NCBI GenBank assembly: GCA_020637805.1
Contig: JACKJU010000002.1
Location: 248,001-312,000 of the forward strand
Length of the DNA: 64,000 nucleotides
Direction of reading: 5' to 3'
Origin: Nitratireductor sp.
GTDB lineage: Bacteria; Pseudomonadota; Alphaproteobacteria; Rhizobiales; Rhizobiaceae
A program made the translations under genes and the position numbers. Every line of letters starts with the position of its first letter. Position 1 is the stretch's first letter. The notes beneath the pieces are model-generated. The model was not told the DNA's origin, searched no databases, and was given only the letters and a program-made list of their open reading frames with translations. Positions 1 through 9,090 of this stretch are shown here, in pieces.

Positions 1-954
1 CGAGCCCGTCGGATACATGGCGTGGGCGGCATCGCCCATCAGCGCCACATTGCCTTCCACCCAGGTGCCGATCGGGTCGCGGTCGATCATCGGGTTGACG
101 AATGCCGTTTCGGTTTTAGAGATCATCTCTGGTACGTCGAGCCAGTCGTAGCGGAAGGTCTCGAAGTGATGGATGAAGTCGGAAACCGGCACCGGCTTGA
201 ACCAGCCCTGTTCCTGCCATCCCTCGGAATTGTCCACCGTCATCTCGGCGATCCAGTTCACATCGGCAAGACCTGTCTCCGGATCGGGGTGAGAAATCGG
301 ATATATCACCATGCGGTGCCGGTGGGTGCCGAGGCCGATGAAGGACGATCCTGTCCGCACGGGAACAGCGGGCGAGGTTCCCCGCCACATGACTGCGCCC
401 CCCCAGTGGATCGGCGGCTGGTCCGGATGCATGCGGGCGCGTATCGCCGAATGCAGGCCATCGGCACCGATCAGGATTTTCGCGCTCTCAAGCGTGACGT
501 GGCCATCGGCATGTTCAACCGTGTATGAAACCGTACCATCCTCGTTGTTGTAGTAGTCGATGACGCGTGCACCCAGTTGCACGTTCTTTTCGCCAATGCG
601 CTCGCGAACCTTGTCGAGCAGCATCATGTGGAAGCGGCCTCGGTGAACGGCGTATTGGGGCCATTTGTAGCCTGCGTCCAGGCCACGCGGTTCCGAGTAG
701 ATTTCGTTCCCGTTGAGCCCGACGAGTCCCCATTCCTTCGCGGGGACGCCGGTCCTGTCCATATCCGCCTGGGAAATCCCGAGGTCGAAGAGTTCGCGCA
801 CCGCATTTGGCTGGATGTTGATGCCGACGCCGAGCGGCTTCAGTTCGCGCACGCTCTCGAAAATCGTGCATTGCACGCCGATCTGGTGAAGTGTGAGAGC
901 AAGCGAAAGGCCTGCGATACCGCCTCCGGCAATCATTACGGTGTGTCTTGGCAT
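1..954 (-). CDS. FAD-dependent monooxygenase, partial (C-terminus outside window)
   Basis: The reading frame opens at the ATG at 954 and runs off the window start without a stop, so about 318 N-terminal residues are seen. A dinucleotide-binding GGGIAG motif lies at residues 10-15, and a second FAD-contact motif (LMGDAAHAMYP) lies near the cut end. Both are typical of class A flavoprotein hydroxylases of the salicylate hydroxylase/PhzS type. It follows the acyl-CoA ligase by 61 bases on the same strand, so the two are probably co-transcribed. It likely hydroxylates an aromatic ring using NAD(P)H and O2. The substrate cannot be read from the sequence. Confidence 0.85.
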   Translation of the reverse strand, partial: MPRHTVMIAGGGIAGLSLALTLHQIGVQCTIFESVRELKPLGVGINIQPNAVRELFDLGISQADMDRTGVPAKEWGLVGLNGNEIYSEPRGLDAGYKWPQYAVHRGRFHMMLLDKVRERIGEKNVQLGARVIDYYNNEDGTVSYTVEHADGHVTLESAKILIGADGLHSAIRARMHPDQPPIHWGGAVMWRGTSPAVPVRTGSSFIGLGTHRHRMVIYPISHPDPETGLADVNWIAEMTVDNSEGWQEQGWFKPVPVSDFIHHFETFRYDWLDVPEMISKTETAFVNPMIDRDPIGTWVEGNVALMGDAAHAMYPTGS

Positions 955-1015
955 CGATCGGATCTTGGTCTGAATTCTTCTGTCTGGATGCGGGGTGTTC
1001 CGTGTTCCTGCGCGG

Positions 1016-2641
1016 TCAGTTGTCCATCAGCAGGCCGGCATATTTCTCTCTAAGCGATGTCTTGAGGATCTTGCCGGTCGCACCCTTGGGAATACTGTCC
1101 ACGATCTTCACCGCGTCGGGGATCCACCATTTCGCGACCTTGTCTTCGTAGAAGGCGAGCAGTTTCTTTTCGTCGATCTCGACGCCCTCTCTCGGAACGA
1201 CGATCAGCAGGGGGCGCTCGTCCCATTTCGAGTGATGGGCGGCGATCACCGCTGCCTCTGCCACATCGGGATGGCTGACGGCGAGGTTTTCGAGATCAAC
1301 GGTTGATATCCACTCTCCACCGGACTTGATAATGTCCTTGGAGCGGTCGCGAATGGTCATGTAACCTTCAGCGTCGATGGTGGCGACATCGCCGGTCGGG
1401 AACCATCCGTTGTGAAGCACTTCGCCGCCCTCGTTGCGGAAGTATTCGCTCATGACCCATATGCCGCGGGCGTACAGGTTGCCTGATGTCTCTCCATCCT
1501 CGGGAAGACGGTTGTCGTCATCATCGAAAACACCGAGTTCGATTCCGAAGGGCGGCCGGCCCTGGTTCTCGCGCAAGCGTTTGAGCGTGGCTTCGTCGGC
1601 TTCGAGATGCTTGTTCTTCAGGTTGTTGACGGAGCCGAGCGGGCTGAGCTCGGTCATACCCCATGCGTGCAGTACCTCGACATCGTAGAGATCGCGGAAC
1701 TTGGCAATCATCGAGGGAGGGCAGGCGGAACCGCCAACCACGGTGCGCTGGAGATAGGGCAGTTTCTCGCCGGTTTTCTCCAGTTCGGCCAGCAGACCTG
1801 CCCAGATGGTGGGAACGCCCGCGGAAATGGTGACCTTTTCCTGGTTGAAGAGCCGCACAAGGCTTGGGCCATCCAGACCCGGCCCGGGCATGGCGAGTTT
1901 CGCACCGACCAGTGGCGCGGCATAGGGCGTACCCCAGGCATTTACGTGGAACATCGGGACGACAGGCAGCAGGCAGTCGCGCGCGGAGAAATTCATCACG
2001 TCCGGCGTGGCAGACATCATGGCATGGATGAGCGTGGAGCGATGGGAATAGAGAACACCCTTCGGGTTGCCCGTTGTGCCGGAGGTGTAGCAAAGGGATG
2101 AGGCATCCAGTTCATCGATATCATCGGGCCATGCGTGGCCGGAATTGCCCTGCTCGATGAGATCTTCGTAGAATTCCACCCATGGATGCTCGGAGGCAAT
2201 TTCCTCGCTTTGAGGCTCCATCAGGACAAAGCTCGCCACGGTGTTGAGCTTGTCACGGATGGCGGCAACCAGCGGCAGGAATGTCTGGTCAAAGAACAGC
2301 ACCCGGTCTTCGGCGTGGTTGATGATGTAGACCAGCTGTTCCGGGAAAAGGCGGGGGTTGAGCGTGTGGCATACAAGACCCTGGCCCGAAATCGCATAGT
2401 AGAGTTCAAGGTGCCGATAATTGTTCCACGCCAGCGTGCCGATGCGTTCGGACTTTTCCAGACCGCGCCCGGCCAGTGCAGAAGCCATGCGCAGTGCCCG
2501 CTCACGGACTTCCCTGTAGTTCGTGCGATGCTCGCCCCCGGTGGTGTTGACCGATACAATTTCGGTGTCCGAGTGATAGCGCGCCGCATGATCTATGATC
2601 TCCGAGATCAGCAGTTTGCGCTGCATCATCAAGCCAAGCAT
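1016..2641 (-). CDS. AMP-forming acyl-CoA ligase (FadD-like)
   Basis: This is a 541-residue member of the ANL superfamily, which activates a carboxylic acid with ATP and CoA via an acyl-adenylate. The P-loop-like signature YTSGTTGNPKG is present, followed by the adenylate-domain motif with TGD and the hinge RDRSKDIIKSGGEWIS. The length fits the medium/long-chain acyl-CoA synthetase branch. The start at 2641 has a good upstream GGGAGGAAAACG ribosome site. It lies 86 bases downstream of an MFS exporter/importer gene and directly upstream of a flavin monooxygenase. The trio may import, activate and hydroxylate one acid, but the substrate is unknown. Confidence 0.88.
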   Translation of the reverse strand: MLGLMMQRKLLISEIIDHAARYHSDTEIVSVNTTGGEHRTNYREVRERALRMASALAGRGLEKSERIGTLAWNNYRHLELYYAISGQGLVCHTLNPRLFPEQLVYIINHAEDRVLFFDQTFLPLVAAIRDKLNTVASFVLMEPQSEEIASEHPWVEFYEDLIEQGNSGHAWPDDIDELDASSLCYTSGTTGNPKGVLYSHRSTLIHAMMSATPDVMNFSARDCLLPVVPMFHVNAWGTPYAAPLVGAKLAMPGPGLDGPSLVRLFNQEKVTISAGVPTIWAGLLAELEKTGEKLPYLQRTVVGGSACPPSMIAKFRDLYDVEVLHAWGMTELSPLGSVNNLKNKHLEADEATLKRLRENQGRPPFGIELGVFDDDDNRLPEDGETSGNLYARGIWVMSEYFRNEGGEVLHNGWFPTGDVATIDAEGYMTIRDRSKDIIKSGGEWISTVDLENLAVSHPDVAEAAVIAAHHSKWDERPLLIVVPREGVEIDEKKLLAFYEDKVAKWWIPDAVKIVDSIPKGATGKILKTSLREKYAGLLMDN

Positions 2642-2727
2642 CGTTTTCCTCCCATTGCTGGTATGGCTTCAGCAAATTTTATCTACCAATATCAGGAATG
2701 ATCCCGTCGGCAAGCAATAAGGCTCGA

Positions 2728-4113
2728 TCACGCGCCCTGCCGGCGCTCTCCCGATATCTCCGCGCCGACGCCCCCCGGCAACCGGAAGAGAACGAGTGCC
2801 GCGGAAAAGGTAACAAGCCCGACCACTACGAAGGCAATGGCAAAATCCATGCGCGTCAGTGTGTCACCCGTAACGAGCGAGGAAAGCTCGAGCGTGATGC
2901 CTGCCAGTGCCACACCAAGCGCAACGGAAACCTGCTGGGCCACAGACACAATTGCGGTTGCCTGGCCGACGCGTGCGTTGTCGAGATCGGCGAATACCAG
3001 AGCATTCGATCCGGTGAAGAAAAGCGAGCGTGTCAGCCCGCCTGCGAGCAACACGCCGAGCAGTACGGCGTGAGGTGTGGCGTCGGTGAAAAGCGAGCTT
3101 GCGGCAATGATGATCCCGGCTGCGACTGCGGCGAAGGTAAGTGTCTTGCGGAAGCCGAAACGGCTGAGAATTGGCTTGGCGGAAAACTTCATGATGATGG
3201 CTCCGCCAGCACCTATGAAGGTCGTCATGCCCGACTGGAACGGGGTCATGCCGAACGACAACTGGAAGAGCAGGGGAAGCAGGAACGGAGTTGCTCCAGT
3301 CCCGATGCGGAACAGCGTCAGCGCGGAAACTGCCGCGCGAAACGACGGCACGGAAAAGATCGATGGATCGAGAAGGGGACTGGCGCTGCGCCTGGCGTGG
3401 GAAAGATAGGCGATGGAGGCGGCAATTCCGGTTGCCAGTGCAGCGGTTCCGGCAATGGGCGGCAGAGCCGGAAGGCTGATCACCGAAAGGCCGAAGATGA
3501 CACCAGCCGCTGCGGTTCCCGCCAGCGCGAAACCGCGCCAGTCCATCAACCTTCGCTCTCCTGGTACGATCTCGGGCAGGAAACGCCCGGCAAGAAGAAT
3601 ACCGGCAATGCCTATCGGCAGATTGATCAGGAATATCCAGTGCCATGAAAAGTAGGTTGTCAGAAAACCGCCGACCGGCGGTCCTGCCATGGGTCCCAGA
3701 AGTCCCGGTATGGTCAGCCACGCCATCGCGTTGACCAGGTCCGACTTTGGCGTGGACCGGACGAGAAGCAGCCTGCCGACAGGGGTCATCATCGCGCCAC
3801 CCATGCCCTGCAGGAACCGGGCAGCGACGAAGGCCTCAAGCGAGTTGGCGGCAGCGCAGGCAATCGAGCCGAGCAGGAATACTGCAATGGCGATCCGGAA
3901 CACCTGCTTTGCACCGAACCTGTCTGCCATCCAGCTGGAAACCGGTATGAAGATGGCAAGCGAGACGAGATAGCTCGTCAGCGCCAGTTTGAGTGCCACT
4001 GGACTGGTGCCGATATCCAGCGCGATCGCCGGGAGCGCCGTCGATATGACCGTCGAATCCATGTTCTCCATGAACAGGGCGACCGCCAGTATCAGGGGCA
4101 GGGAACGGCTCAT
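2728..4113 (-). CDS. MFS transporter, DHA2 (EmrB/QacA) type
   Basis: A 461-residue inner-membrane protein with about 14 hydrophobic segments. The DHA2 antiporter-type motif near residues 15-30 (NMDSTVISTALPAI) and the loop motif WMADRFGAKQVF mark a proton-driven transporter of the drug:H+ antiporter-2 family. There is no membrane-fusion partner next to it, unlike the second DHA2 gene in this window. It is first in a probable three-gene unit with the acyl-CoA ligase and monooxygenase downstream. It could therefore carry a catabolic substrate or a toxic aromatic rather than a drug. The direction of transport cannot be decided from sequence. Confidence 0.85.
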   Translation of the reverse strand: MSRSLPLILAVALFMENMDSTVISTALPAIALDIGTSPVALKLALTSYLVSLAIFIPVSSWMADRFGAKQVFRIAIAVFLLGSIACAAANSLEAFVAARFLQGMGGAMMTPVGRLLLVRSTPKSDLVNAMAWLTIPGLLGPMAGPPVGGFLTTYFSWHWIFLINLPIGIAGILLAGRFLPEIVPGERRLMDWRGFALAGTAAAGVIFGLSVISLPALPPIAGTAALATGIAASIAYLSHARRSASPLLDPSIFSVPSFRAAVSALTLFRIGTGATPFLLPLLFQLSFGMTPFQSGMTTFIGAGGAIIMKFSAKPILSRFGFRKTLTFAAVAAGIIIAASSLFTDATPHAVLLGVLLAGGLTRSLFFTGSNALVFADLDNARVGQATAIVSVAQQVSVALGVALAGITLELSSLVTGDTLTRMDFAIAFVVVGLVTFSAALVLFRLPGGVGAEISGERRQGA

Positions 4114-4279
4114 TCGAGGCAGGCTCCGGGGGAAGGCGCGGGCAGAAACGCCCAGGGTGGGGGTAACCGGCAGCGAAAACCGGCCAGACGCATAGTTAGC
4201 GCCTGCCGCGCCGCTTGCAAGCCGGGGATACCGTGCAAGCGCTCCATTCGCCTTGTCAGCGCAAACCCTGTCGGCATAT

Positions 4280-4297
4280 CTGATAAGAGCGTATCAG
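4280..4297. promoter_or_regulatory. Inverted repeat CTGATA-N6-TATCAG upstream of the MFS gene
   Basis: Perfect 6-base arms with a 6-base spacer in the 218-base gap between the paaK stop and the MFS start. Its position fits either an operator for the MFS-ligase-monooxygenase unit or the stem of a weak paaK terminator. There is no T-run to settle it. Confidence 0.4.
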
Positions 4298-4331
4298 CCC
4301 CCGTCACCGACGGAGGCCGCAGGTGCCAGCA

Positions 4332-5642
4332 TCAGCTCTTGTTGCGGTTGTCGACCACGCGGACTGCCTTTCCGAGCGACCGTTCGATGGCACCCGGATC
4401 CTTGACATCGATCTTGGCCGACACGCCGACAACGCTCTTGATGTGATGGGCGAGTTCGGCTGCGGATTGCTTCCTTTCCTCTTCCGAGGCGTTGTCCGCA
4501 GTGGCCTCGGCATGCACGATCATCGCATCCATGCGATCCTTCTTGACCAGTTCGATCTGGAAGTGCGGTGCGAGACCGCCAACCTTGACGATCTGTTCCT
4601 CGATCTGGGTCGGGAACACGTTTACGCCGCGCAGGATGATCATGTCGTCGGAACGGCCGGTGACCTTTTCCATCCGCCGCATCGACCGGGCGGTGCCTGG
4701 AAGCAGGCGCGTCAGGTCGCGGGTGCGGTAGCGAATGATCGGGAAGGCTTCCTTCGTCAGCGAGGTGAATACCAGTTCGCCCATCTCTCCGTCCGGCAGC
4801 ACTTCGCCGGTTTCTGGATCAATGATCTCGGGATAGAAGTGGTCTTCCCAGATGTGGAGGCCGTCCTTGGTCTCCACGCATTCGTTTGCGACGCCGGGGC
4901 CCATCACTTCCGAAAGACCGTAGATGTCGACTGCATGCATGTCGAAGGCCTGCTCGATTTCGGACCGCATGGCATTGGTCCACGGTTCGGCACCGAAGAT
5001 GCCGACGTCGAGCGACGAACTCGCCGGATCGACACCCTGTGCGCGGAACTGGTCGAGAATGGCAAGCATGTAGGATGGCGTGACCATGATGGTCGAGGGC
5101 TTGAAATCCTCGATCAGCGTAACCTGGCGTTCCGTCATCCCGCCCGATACGGGAACCACCGTGCAGCCCAGTTTTTCCGCGCCGTAGTGCGCGCCCAGTC
5201 CACCGGTGAACAGGCCGTATCCGTAGGAAATGTGAACGATGTCACCGGGCTTCGTGCCGGAAGCGCGCATCGAGCGCGCAACCACCGTTGCCCATGTGTC
5301 GATATCCTTCTTGGTGTAGCCGACTACGGTCGGCTTGCCGGTGGTGCCCGAAGAGGCATGTATGCGCGCGATCCGGTCGCGCGGAACGGCGAACATTCCA
5401 AACGGGTAGTTGGCACGCAGGTCCTGCTTTACCGTGAACGGGAATTTCGCGAGATCCGAAAGCGTTTTCAGGTCGCCGGGGTGAACGCCCTTGTCGTCGA
5501 ATGCCTTGCGATAGTGCGGCACGTTTTCATAGGCGTGCATCAGCGACCATTTCATGCGCTCAAGCTGCAGCGCGCCGATCTCGTCGCGGGATGCGATCTC
5601 GATTGCGTCCAGCGAGGCCCGGTCAGGCGTAAGGTCTTTCAT
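4332..5642 (-). CDS. paaK: Phenylacetate-CoA ligase
   Basis: A 436-residue cytoplasmic AMP-forming ligase that converts phenylacetate to phenylacetyl-CoA, the entry step of the aerobic hybrid pathway. The adenylation motif SSGTTGKPT is at residues 97-105, and the protein has the usual PaaK length. I start it at 5642 because a GGAGGAGACAC ribosome site lies right before this ATG; the frame is open 14 codons further upstream without one. It is the last gene of a paaG-paaI-paaK unit, with 22 bases between paaI and paaK. The context and sequence agree well. Confidence 0.95.
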   Translation of the reverse strand: MKDLTPDRASLDAIEIASRDEIGALQLERMKWSLMHAYENVPHYRKAFDDKGVHPGDLKTLSDLAKFPFTVKQDLRANYPFGMFAVPRDRIARIHASSGTTGKPTVVGYTKKDIDTWATVVARSMRASGTKPGDIVHISYGYGLFTGGLGAHYGAEKLGCTVVPVSGGMTERQVTLIEDFKPSTIMVTPSYMLAILDQFRAQGVDPASSSLDVGIFGAEPWTNAMRSEIEQAFDMHAVDIYGLSEVMGPGVANECVETKDGLHIWEDHFYPEIIDPETGEVLPDGEMGELVFTSLTKEAFPIIRYRTRDLTRLLPGTARSMRRMEKVTGRSDDMIILRGVNVFPTQIEEQIVKVGGLAPHFQIELVKKDRMDAMIVHAEATADNASEEERKQSAAELAHHIKSVVGVSAKIDVKDPGAIERSLGKAVRVVDNRNKS

Positions 5643-5664
5643 GTGTCTCCTCCACGAAGTGCCG

Positions 5665-6096
5665 TCACTCTTCGAACAGCACACCCTTGATCGTTCTGCT
5701 CATGCCGCGGAATTCGGCAATTTTTTCATTGTCCTGATTGGTTACGGTAATGTCGTAGATACCGGAGCGTCCTGTCAGGCTGATCTCGCGCGCGTTTGCG
5801 GTCAGGCGGTCGCCAAGCTTGCCCGGAGCGATGAAATTGATGGTGCAGTGCTGTGCCACCGTGACCTTGTTGTAGGTGTTGCATGCAAAGGCGAAGGCGG
5901 AGTCGGAGAGCGTGAAGATGAAGCCGCCATGGCAAATCTTGTGACCATTGGTGTGATGCTCTTCGACTGTCATGCTCATGGTGGCATGTCCGGGAGAAAT
6001 GCTCTCCAGCGTCATGCCCATCCATTTCGAGGCACTATCGCCAGCGAACATTGCTTCGGCGCTCTTTTCCGCGATTTGTTGCGGCGTCATCGTCAT
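5665..6096 (-). CDS. paaI: Phenylacetyl-CoA/hydroxyphenylacetyl-CoA thioesterase PaaI
   Basis: A 143-residue hotdog-fold thioesterase. The core HGGFIFTLSDSAFAFACN motif (residues 56-73, catalytic-type Asp at 65) matches PaaI, which hydrolyses trapped ring-hydroxylated CoA esters and so protects the CoA pool of the phenylacetate pathway. The start at 6096 has a strong GGGGAGAGG site; the frame extends 14 codons further into the paaG end, but that start has no such site. It lies between paaG and paaK in the same direction. Confidence 0.93.
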   Translation of the reverse strand: MTMTPQQIAEKSAEAMFAGDSASKWMGMTLESISPGHATMSMTVEEHHTNGHKICHGGFIFTLSDSAFAFACNTYNKVTVAQHCTINFIAPGKLGDRLTANAREISLTGRSGIYDITVTNQDNEKIAEFRGMSRTIKGVLFEE

Positions 6097-6134
6097 CCCT
6101 GCCTCTCCCCAGTCATTTGCCAGCCAATTGCAAG

Positions 6135-6923
6135 TCACTTGCCCTGGAATTTAGGTTCCCGCTTGTTGAGAAAGGCGGTGACGCCCTCGGCGTAATCCGC
6201 GCTCTCACCACAGGCTTTCATGAGTTCCGCCTCGAGTTCCAGATGGTCCTCGTAGGTGTCGGTGGCAGCAGCATGGATTGCGCGCTTCGTCTGTGCATAG
6301 CCGAAGGTTGGACCCTGGGCGAAACGGGCGGTCATTGCCTGCGCCTCTTCCAGCAGTGTTTCGTCGGGCAGGCACTTCCAGATCAGTCCCCATGCCTCTG
6401 CCTTCTCGGCGGGCAAGGGTTCGGCAGTGAGTGCAAGACCCTTGGCGCGAGCCTCGCCAAGCATTTCCCTGAGATGCCAGCTTCCGCCGGTATCCGGGAT
6501 CAGGCCAACCCTGGAAAACGACTGGATGAACTTGGCGCTCTTTGCCGCCAGAACGATATCGCAGGCAAGGGCGATGGAGGAGCCGGCACCCGCAGCCACA
6601 CCGTTCACGGCGCAGACCACGGGTTTTGCCATGCCGCGGATCAGGCGCACATTCGGTGCCCAGAAGCTGCGGACGGTTTTTCCCAGGTCGGGCGGGCCGT
6701 CCATCTTTGCCGGATCGCGGTCACCCAGGTCCTGGCCGGCGCAGAAGCCCCGCCCGGCACCGGTGATGAGGACAGCACGGCAACCGGCATCGTCGCTTGC
6801 AGCTTCCAGCGCTGCGCGGAATGCAAGGTGCATCTCCTCGTTGAAGGAGTTGAGCTGGTTTGGGCGGTTGAGGGTGATCTGGCGCCAGCCGTCATGGCTG
6901 TCGACCAGGATTGAATCCGTCAT
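6135..6923 (-). CDS. paaG: 2-(1,2-epoxy-1,2-dihydrophenyl)acetyl-CoA isomerase
   Basis: A 262-residue crotonase-family enzyme, the same length as E. coli PaaG. It isomerises the ring epoxide made by PaaABCE to the oxepin-CoA. The oxyanion-hole segment around GRGFCAGQDLG and the GLIPDTGG motif (Asp144) are visible. The start at 6923 is preceded by GGAGGAAACC. A much longer open frame runs upstream into the promoter and the opposite-strand paaZ and is not credible. It is the first gene of the paaG-paaI-paaK unit, reading divergently from paaZ. Confidence 0.95.
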   Translation of the reverse strand: MTDSILVDSHDGWRQITLNRPNQLNSFNEEMHLAFRAALEAASDDAGCRAVLITGAGRGFCAGQDLGDRDPAKMDGPPDLGKTVRSFWAPNVRLIRGMAKPVVCAVNGVAAGAGSSIALACDIVLAAKSAKFIQSFSRVGLIPDTGGSWHLREMLGEARAKGLALTAEPLPAEKAEAWGLIWKCLPDETLLEEAQAMTARFAQGPTFGYAQTKRAIHAAATDTYEDHLELEAELMKACGESADYAEGVTAFLNKREPKFQGK

Positions 6924-6970
6924 GGTTTCCTCCACAGGCCATCTTTCGATGGTTCCACAATCTCGAAACT

Positions 6971-7003
6971 TTACAAAATTTTGGCTTCTGTCAATATTTG
7001 TAA
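6971..7003. promoter_or_regulatory. Shared paa operator, copy 1 (paaG / paaZ divergent promoter)
   Basis: TTACAAA at 6971-6977 and its inverse TTTGTAA at 6997-7003, in the 136-base gap between paaG and paaZ. The same pair, one base closer together, occurs in the paaA promoter region at 13358-13389. The same motif in two divergent promoters of one pathway suggests a single repressor or activator. Confidence 0.6.
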
Positions 7004-7059
7004 CAAATCGGAATGAAGATTTCGCGTAGAAGAGACATTCGAATTCGGGAGGAACAGCG

Positions 7060-9090
7060 ATGGAACTGATCGCAGTGGAGAGTCTTGCCCTCGGCAAGTG
7101 GGTGGCACCGGGCAATGACGCGGCGAAAATTGCTTCGGCGATAACGGGTGAGGCGATCGCGCAGATCGGCGATGGTGCACTCGATTTTGCGGCCATGCGG
7201 GAATACGCCAAGACGAAAGGCGGTCCTGCCCTGCGGGCCATGACCTACCACGAGCGCGCGAAAATGCTGAAGGCCCTTGGCCAGGCAATTGCTGCCCGCA
7301 AGGGCGAACTTTACGAACTCTCCTACAATACCGGCGCGACCAAGGCGGACAGCTGGATCGACATCGATGGCGGCATTGGCACTCTCATGGTGTTTGCTTC
7401 GAAGGGCCGGCGCGAGATGCCGGACGGCCATATCTATATTGATGGCGATGTCGAACAGCTCTCCAAGAAGGGTACTTTCCTTGGCCAGCACATCTGCACC
7501 CCGCTTCAGGGTGTTGCCGTTCACATCAACGCCTTCAATTTTCCGGTCTGGGGAATGCTGGAGAAACTTGCGCCGACGCTGCTTGCGGGCGTTCCGGCAA
7601 TCGTCAAACCGGCAAGCCAGACGGCCTATCTCACCCATGCATGCGTGAAGATCATGATGGAATCCGGCCTGCTGCCGGAAGGTGCGGTACAGTTGGTTTC
7701 GGGTGGTACGGGCAATTTGCTCGACCTGCTCGACTGCCAGGACGTGGTGAGTTTCACCGGGTCAGCCTCGACGGCGCTCAAGCTGCGCTCCAGCCCGCAT
7801 CTTCTTGAACAGTCGGTCCGTTTCGTTGCCGAACAGGATTCCCTGAACGCCTCTCTGCTTGGACCCGATGCAAAGCCGGGCACCGAGGAGTTTGACCTCT
7901 TCGTCAAGGAAGTGGTGCGAGAACTGACCGCCAAGGCCGGACAGAAATGCACCGCGATCCGCCGCATCCTCGTGCCGCAGGGCCTGGAAAAGGAATTGAT
8001 CGACGCCGTTTCCGCGCGGCTCGACAAGACCGTCATTGGCGATCCGAGGCTGGAAACGACCCGCATGGGCGCCGTCGTCTCGCTCGCCCAGCGCGCCGAC
8101 GTTCTGGAAAAGGCGGCTCTGATCGGCCAGGAAGCGCAGCTTGTCTATGGCGGGCAGGATGCGCTGACCGTCGATGGCGCGGATGCCGTAAAGGGTTCCT
8201 TCGTCAAGCCGGCGCTCTACCACTGTGCCGATCCGGACGGCGCGAAACTGGTTCACGAAACCGAGGCCTTCGGCCCGGTTTCAACGGTAATGGGCTATCG
8301 CGACCTGGCGCATGGCTGCGAAATCCTGAACCGTGGAGGTGGCAGCCTTGTTGCCTCGGTCATCACCATGGATGGCGACGTGGCACGCCAGGTCGCGCTC
8401 AATTCCGCTTCGTGGCATGGCCGTCTCTACATCAACAACCGGGTGTCGATGGGCGAATCCACCGGCCACGGTTCGCCGCTGCCGCATCTGGTGCATGGCG
8501 GACCGGGACGCGCCGGAGGCGGCGAGGAAATGGGCGGCGTTCGCGGCGTGATGCACTACATGCAGCGCACTTCGGTGCAGGGTTCACCCGATATTCTGAC
8601 CGCGATTTCCGGCCAGTGGGTGACGGGATCGGAGGAGAAAACGCCTCCGGCGCATCCGTTCACGCGCAGCTTCAACGAACTGCAGATTGGCGAAACGCTC
8701 TGGACGGACAGCCGCGAGGTGACACTGGAAGATATCGAGCACTTTGCCGAATTCACCGGAGACACCTTCTACGCCCACATGGACGAGGAAGCCGCCGCAG
8801 CCAATCCGTTCTTCCCCGGCCGCGTTGCGCATGGCTATCTGCTGTTATCATTCGCTGCCGGGCTGTTCGTTCAGCCGGATCCGGGACCGGTACTTGCCAA
8901 TACCGGGTTGAACGATCTGAAGTTCATGAAGCCGGTTTCGCCTGGCGACAGCATCAAGGTTCGCCTGACCGTCAAGCGCAAGACGCGCCGGACGGACGAA
9001 TATGGCGAGGTTCGCTGGAACGTCACCTTGTTCAACCAGGACGAGGAACAGGTGGCCGAATACGAACTTCACACGATGAATGCCTACTGA
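7060..9090 (+). CDS. paaZ: Bifunctional oxepin-CoA hydrolase / 3-oxo-5,6-dehydrosuberyl-CoA semialdehyde dehydrogenase
   Basis: A 676-residue fusion that opens the oxepin-CoA ring and oxidises the resulting aldehyde with NADP+. Residues 1 to about 520 are an aldehyde dehydrogenase with Glu258 and nucleophile Cys297 (AGQKCTAI). The C-terminal part is an MaoC-type hydratase with the Asp568/His573 pair (GDTFYAH). Both sets sit where the E. coli enzyme has them, shifted by a few residues. A GGGAGGAACAGCG site precedes the ATG. It heads a two-gene plus-strand unit with paaX. Confidence 0.96.
   Translation: MELIAVESLALGKWVAPGNDAAKIASAITGEAIAQIGDGALDFAAMREYAKTKGGPALRAMTYHERAKMLKALGQAIAARKGELYELSYNTGATKADSWIDIDGGIGTLMVFASKGRREMPDGHIYIDGDVEQLSKKGTFLGQHICTPLQGVAVHINAFNFPVWGMLEKLAPTLLAGVPAIVKPASQTAYLTHACVKIMMESGLLPEGAVQLVSGGTGNLLDLLDCQDVVSFTGSASTALKLRSSPHLLEQSVRFVAEQDSLNASLLGPDAKPGTEEFDLFVKEVVRELTAKAGQKCTAIRRILVPQGLEKELIDAVSARLDKTVIGDPRLETTRMGAVVSLAQRADVLEKAALIGQEAQLVYGGQDALTVDGADAVKGSFVKPALYHCADPDGAKLVHETEAFGPVSTVMGYRDLAHGCEILNRGGGSLVASVITMDGDVARQVALNSASWHGRLYINNRVSMGESTGHGSPLPHLVHGGPGRAGGGEEMGGVRGVMHYMQRTSVQGSPDILTAISGQWVTGSEEKTPPAHPFTRSFNELQIGETLWTDSREVTLEDIEHFAEFTGDTFYAHMDEEAAAANPFFPGRVAHGYLLLSFAAGLFVQPDPGPVLANTGLNDLKFMKPVSPGDSIKVRLTVKRKTRRTDEYGEVRWNVTLFNQDEEQVAEYELHTMNAY

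Noticed and set aside
4323..5690. 455-codon open frame opposite paaK
   Set aside because: Antisense shadow of paaK; high G+C coding DNA often leaves the opposite strand open. No motif is seen.
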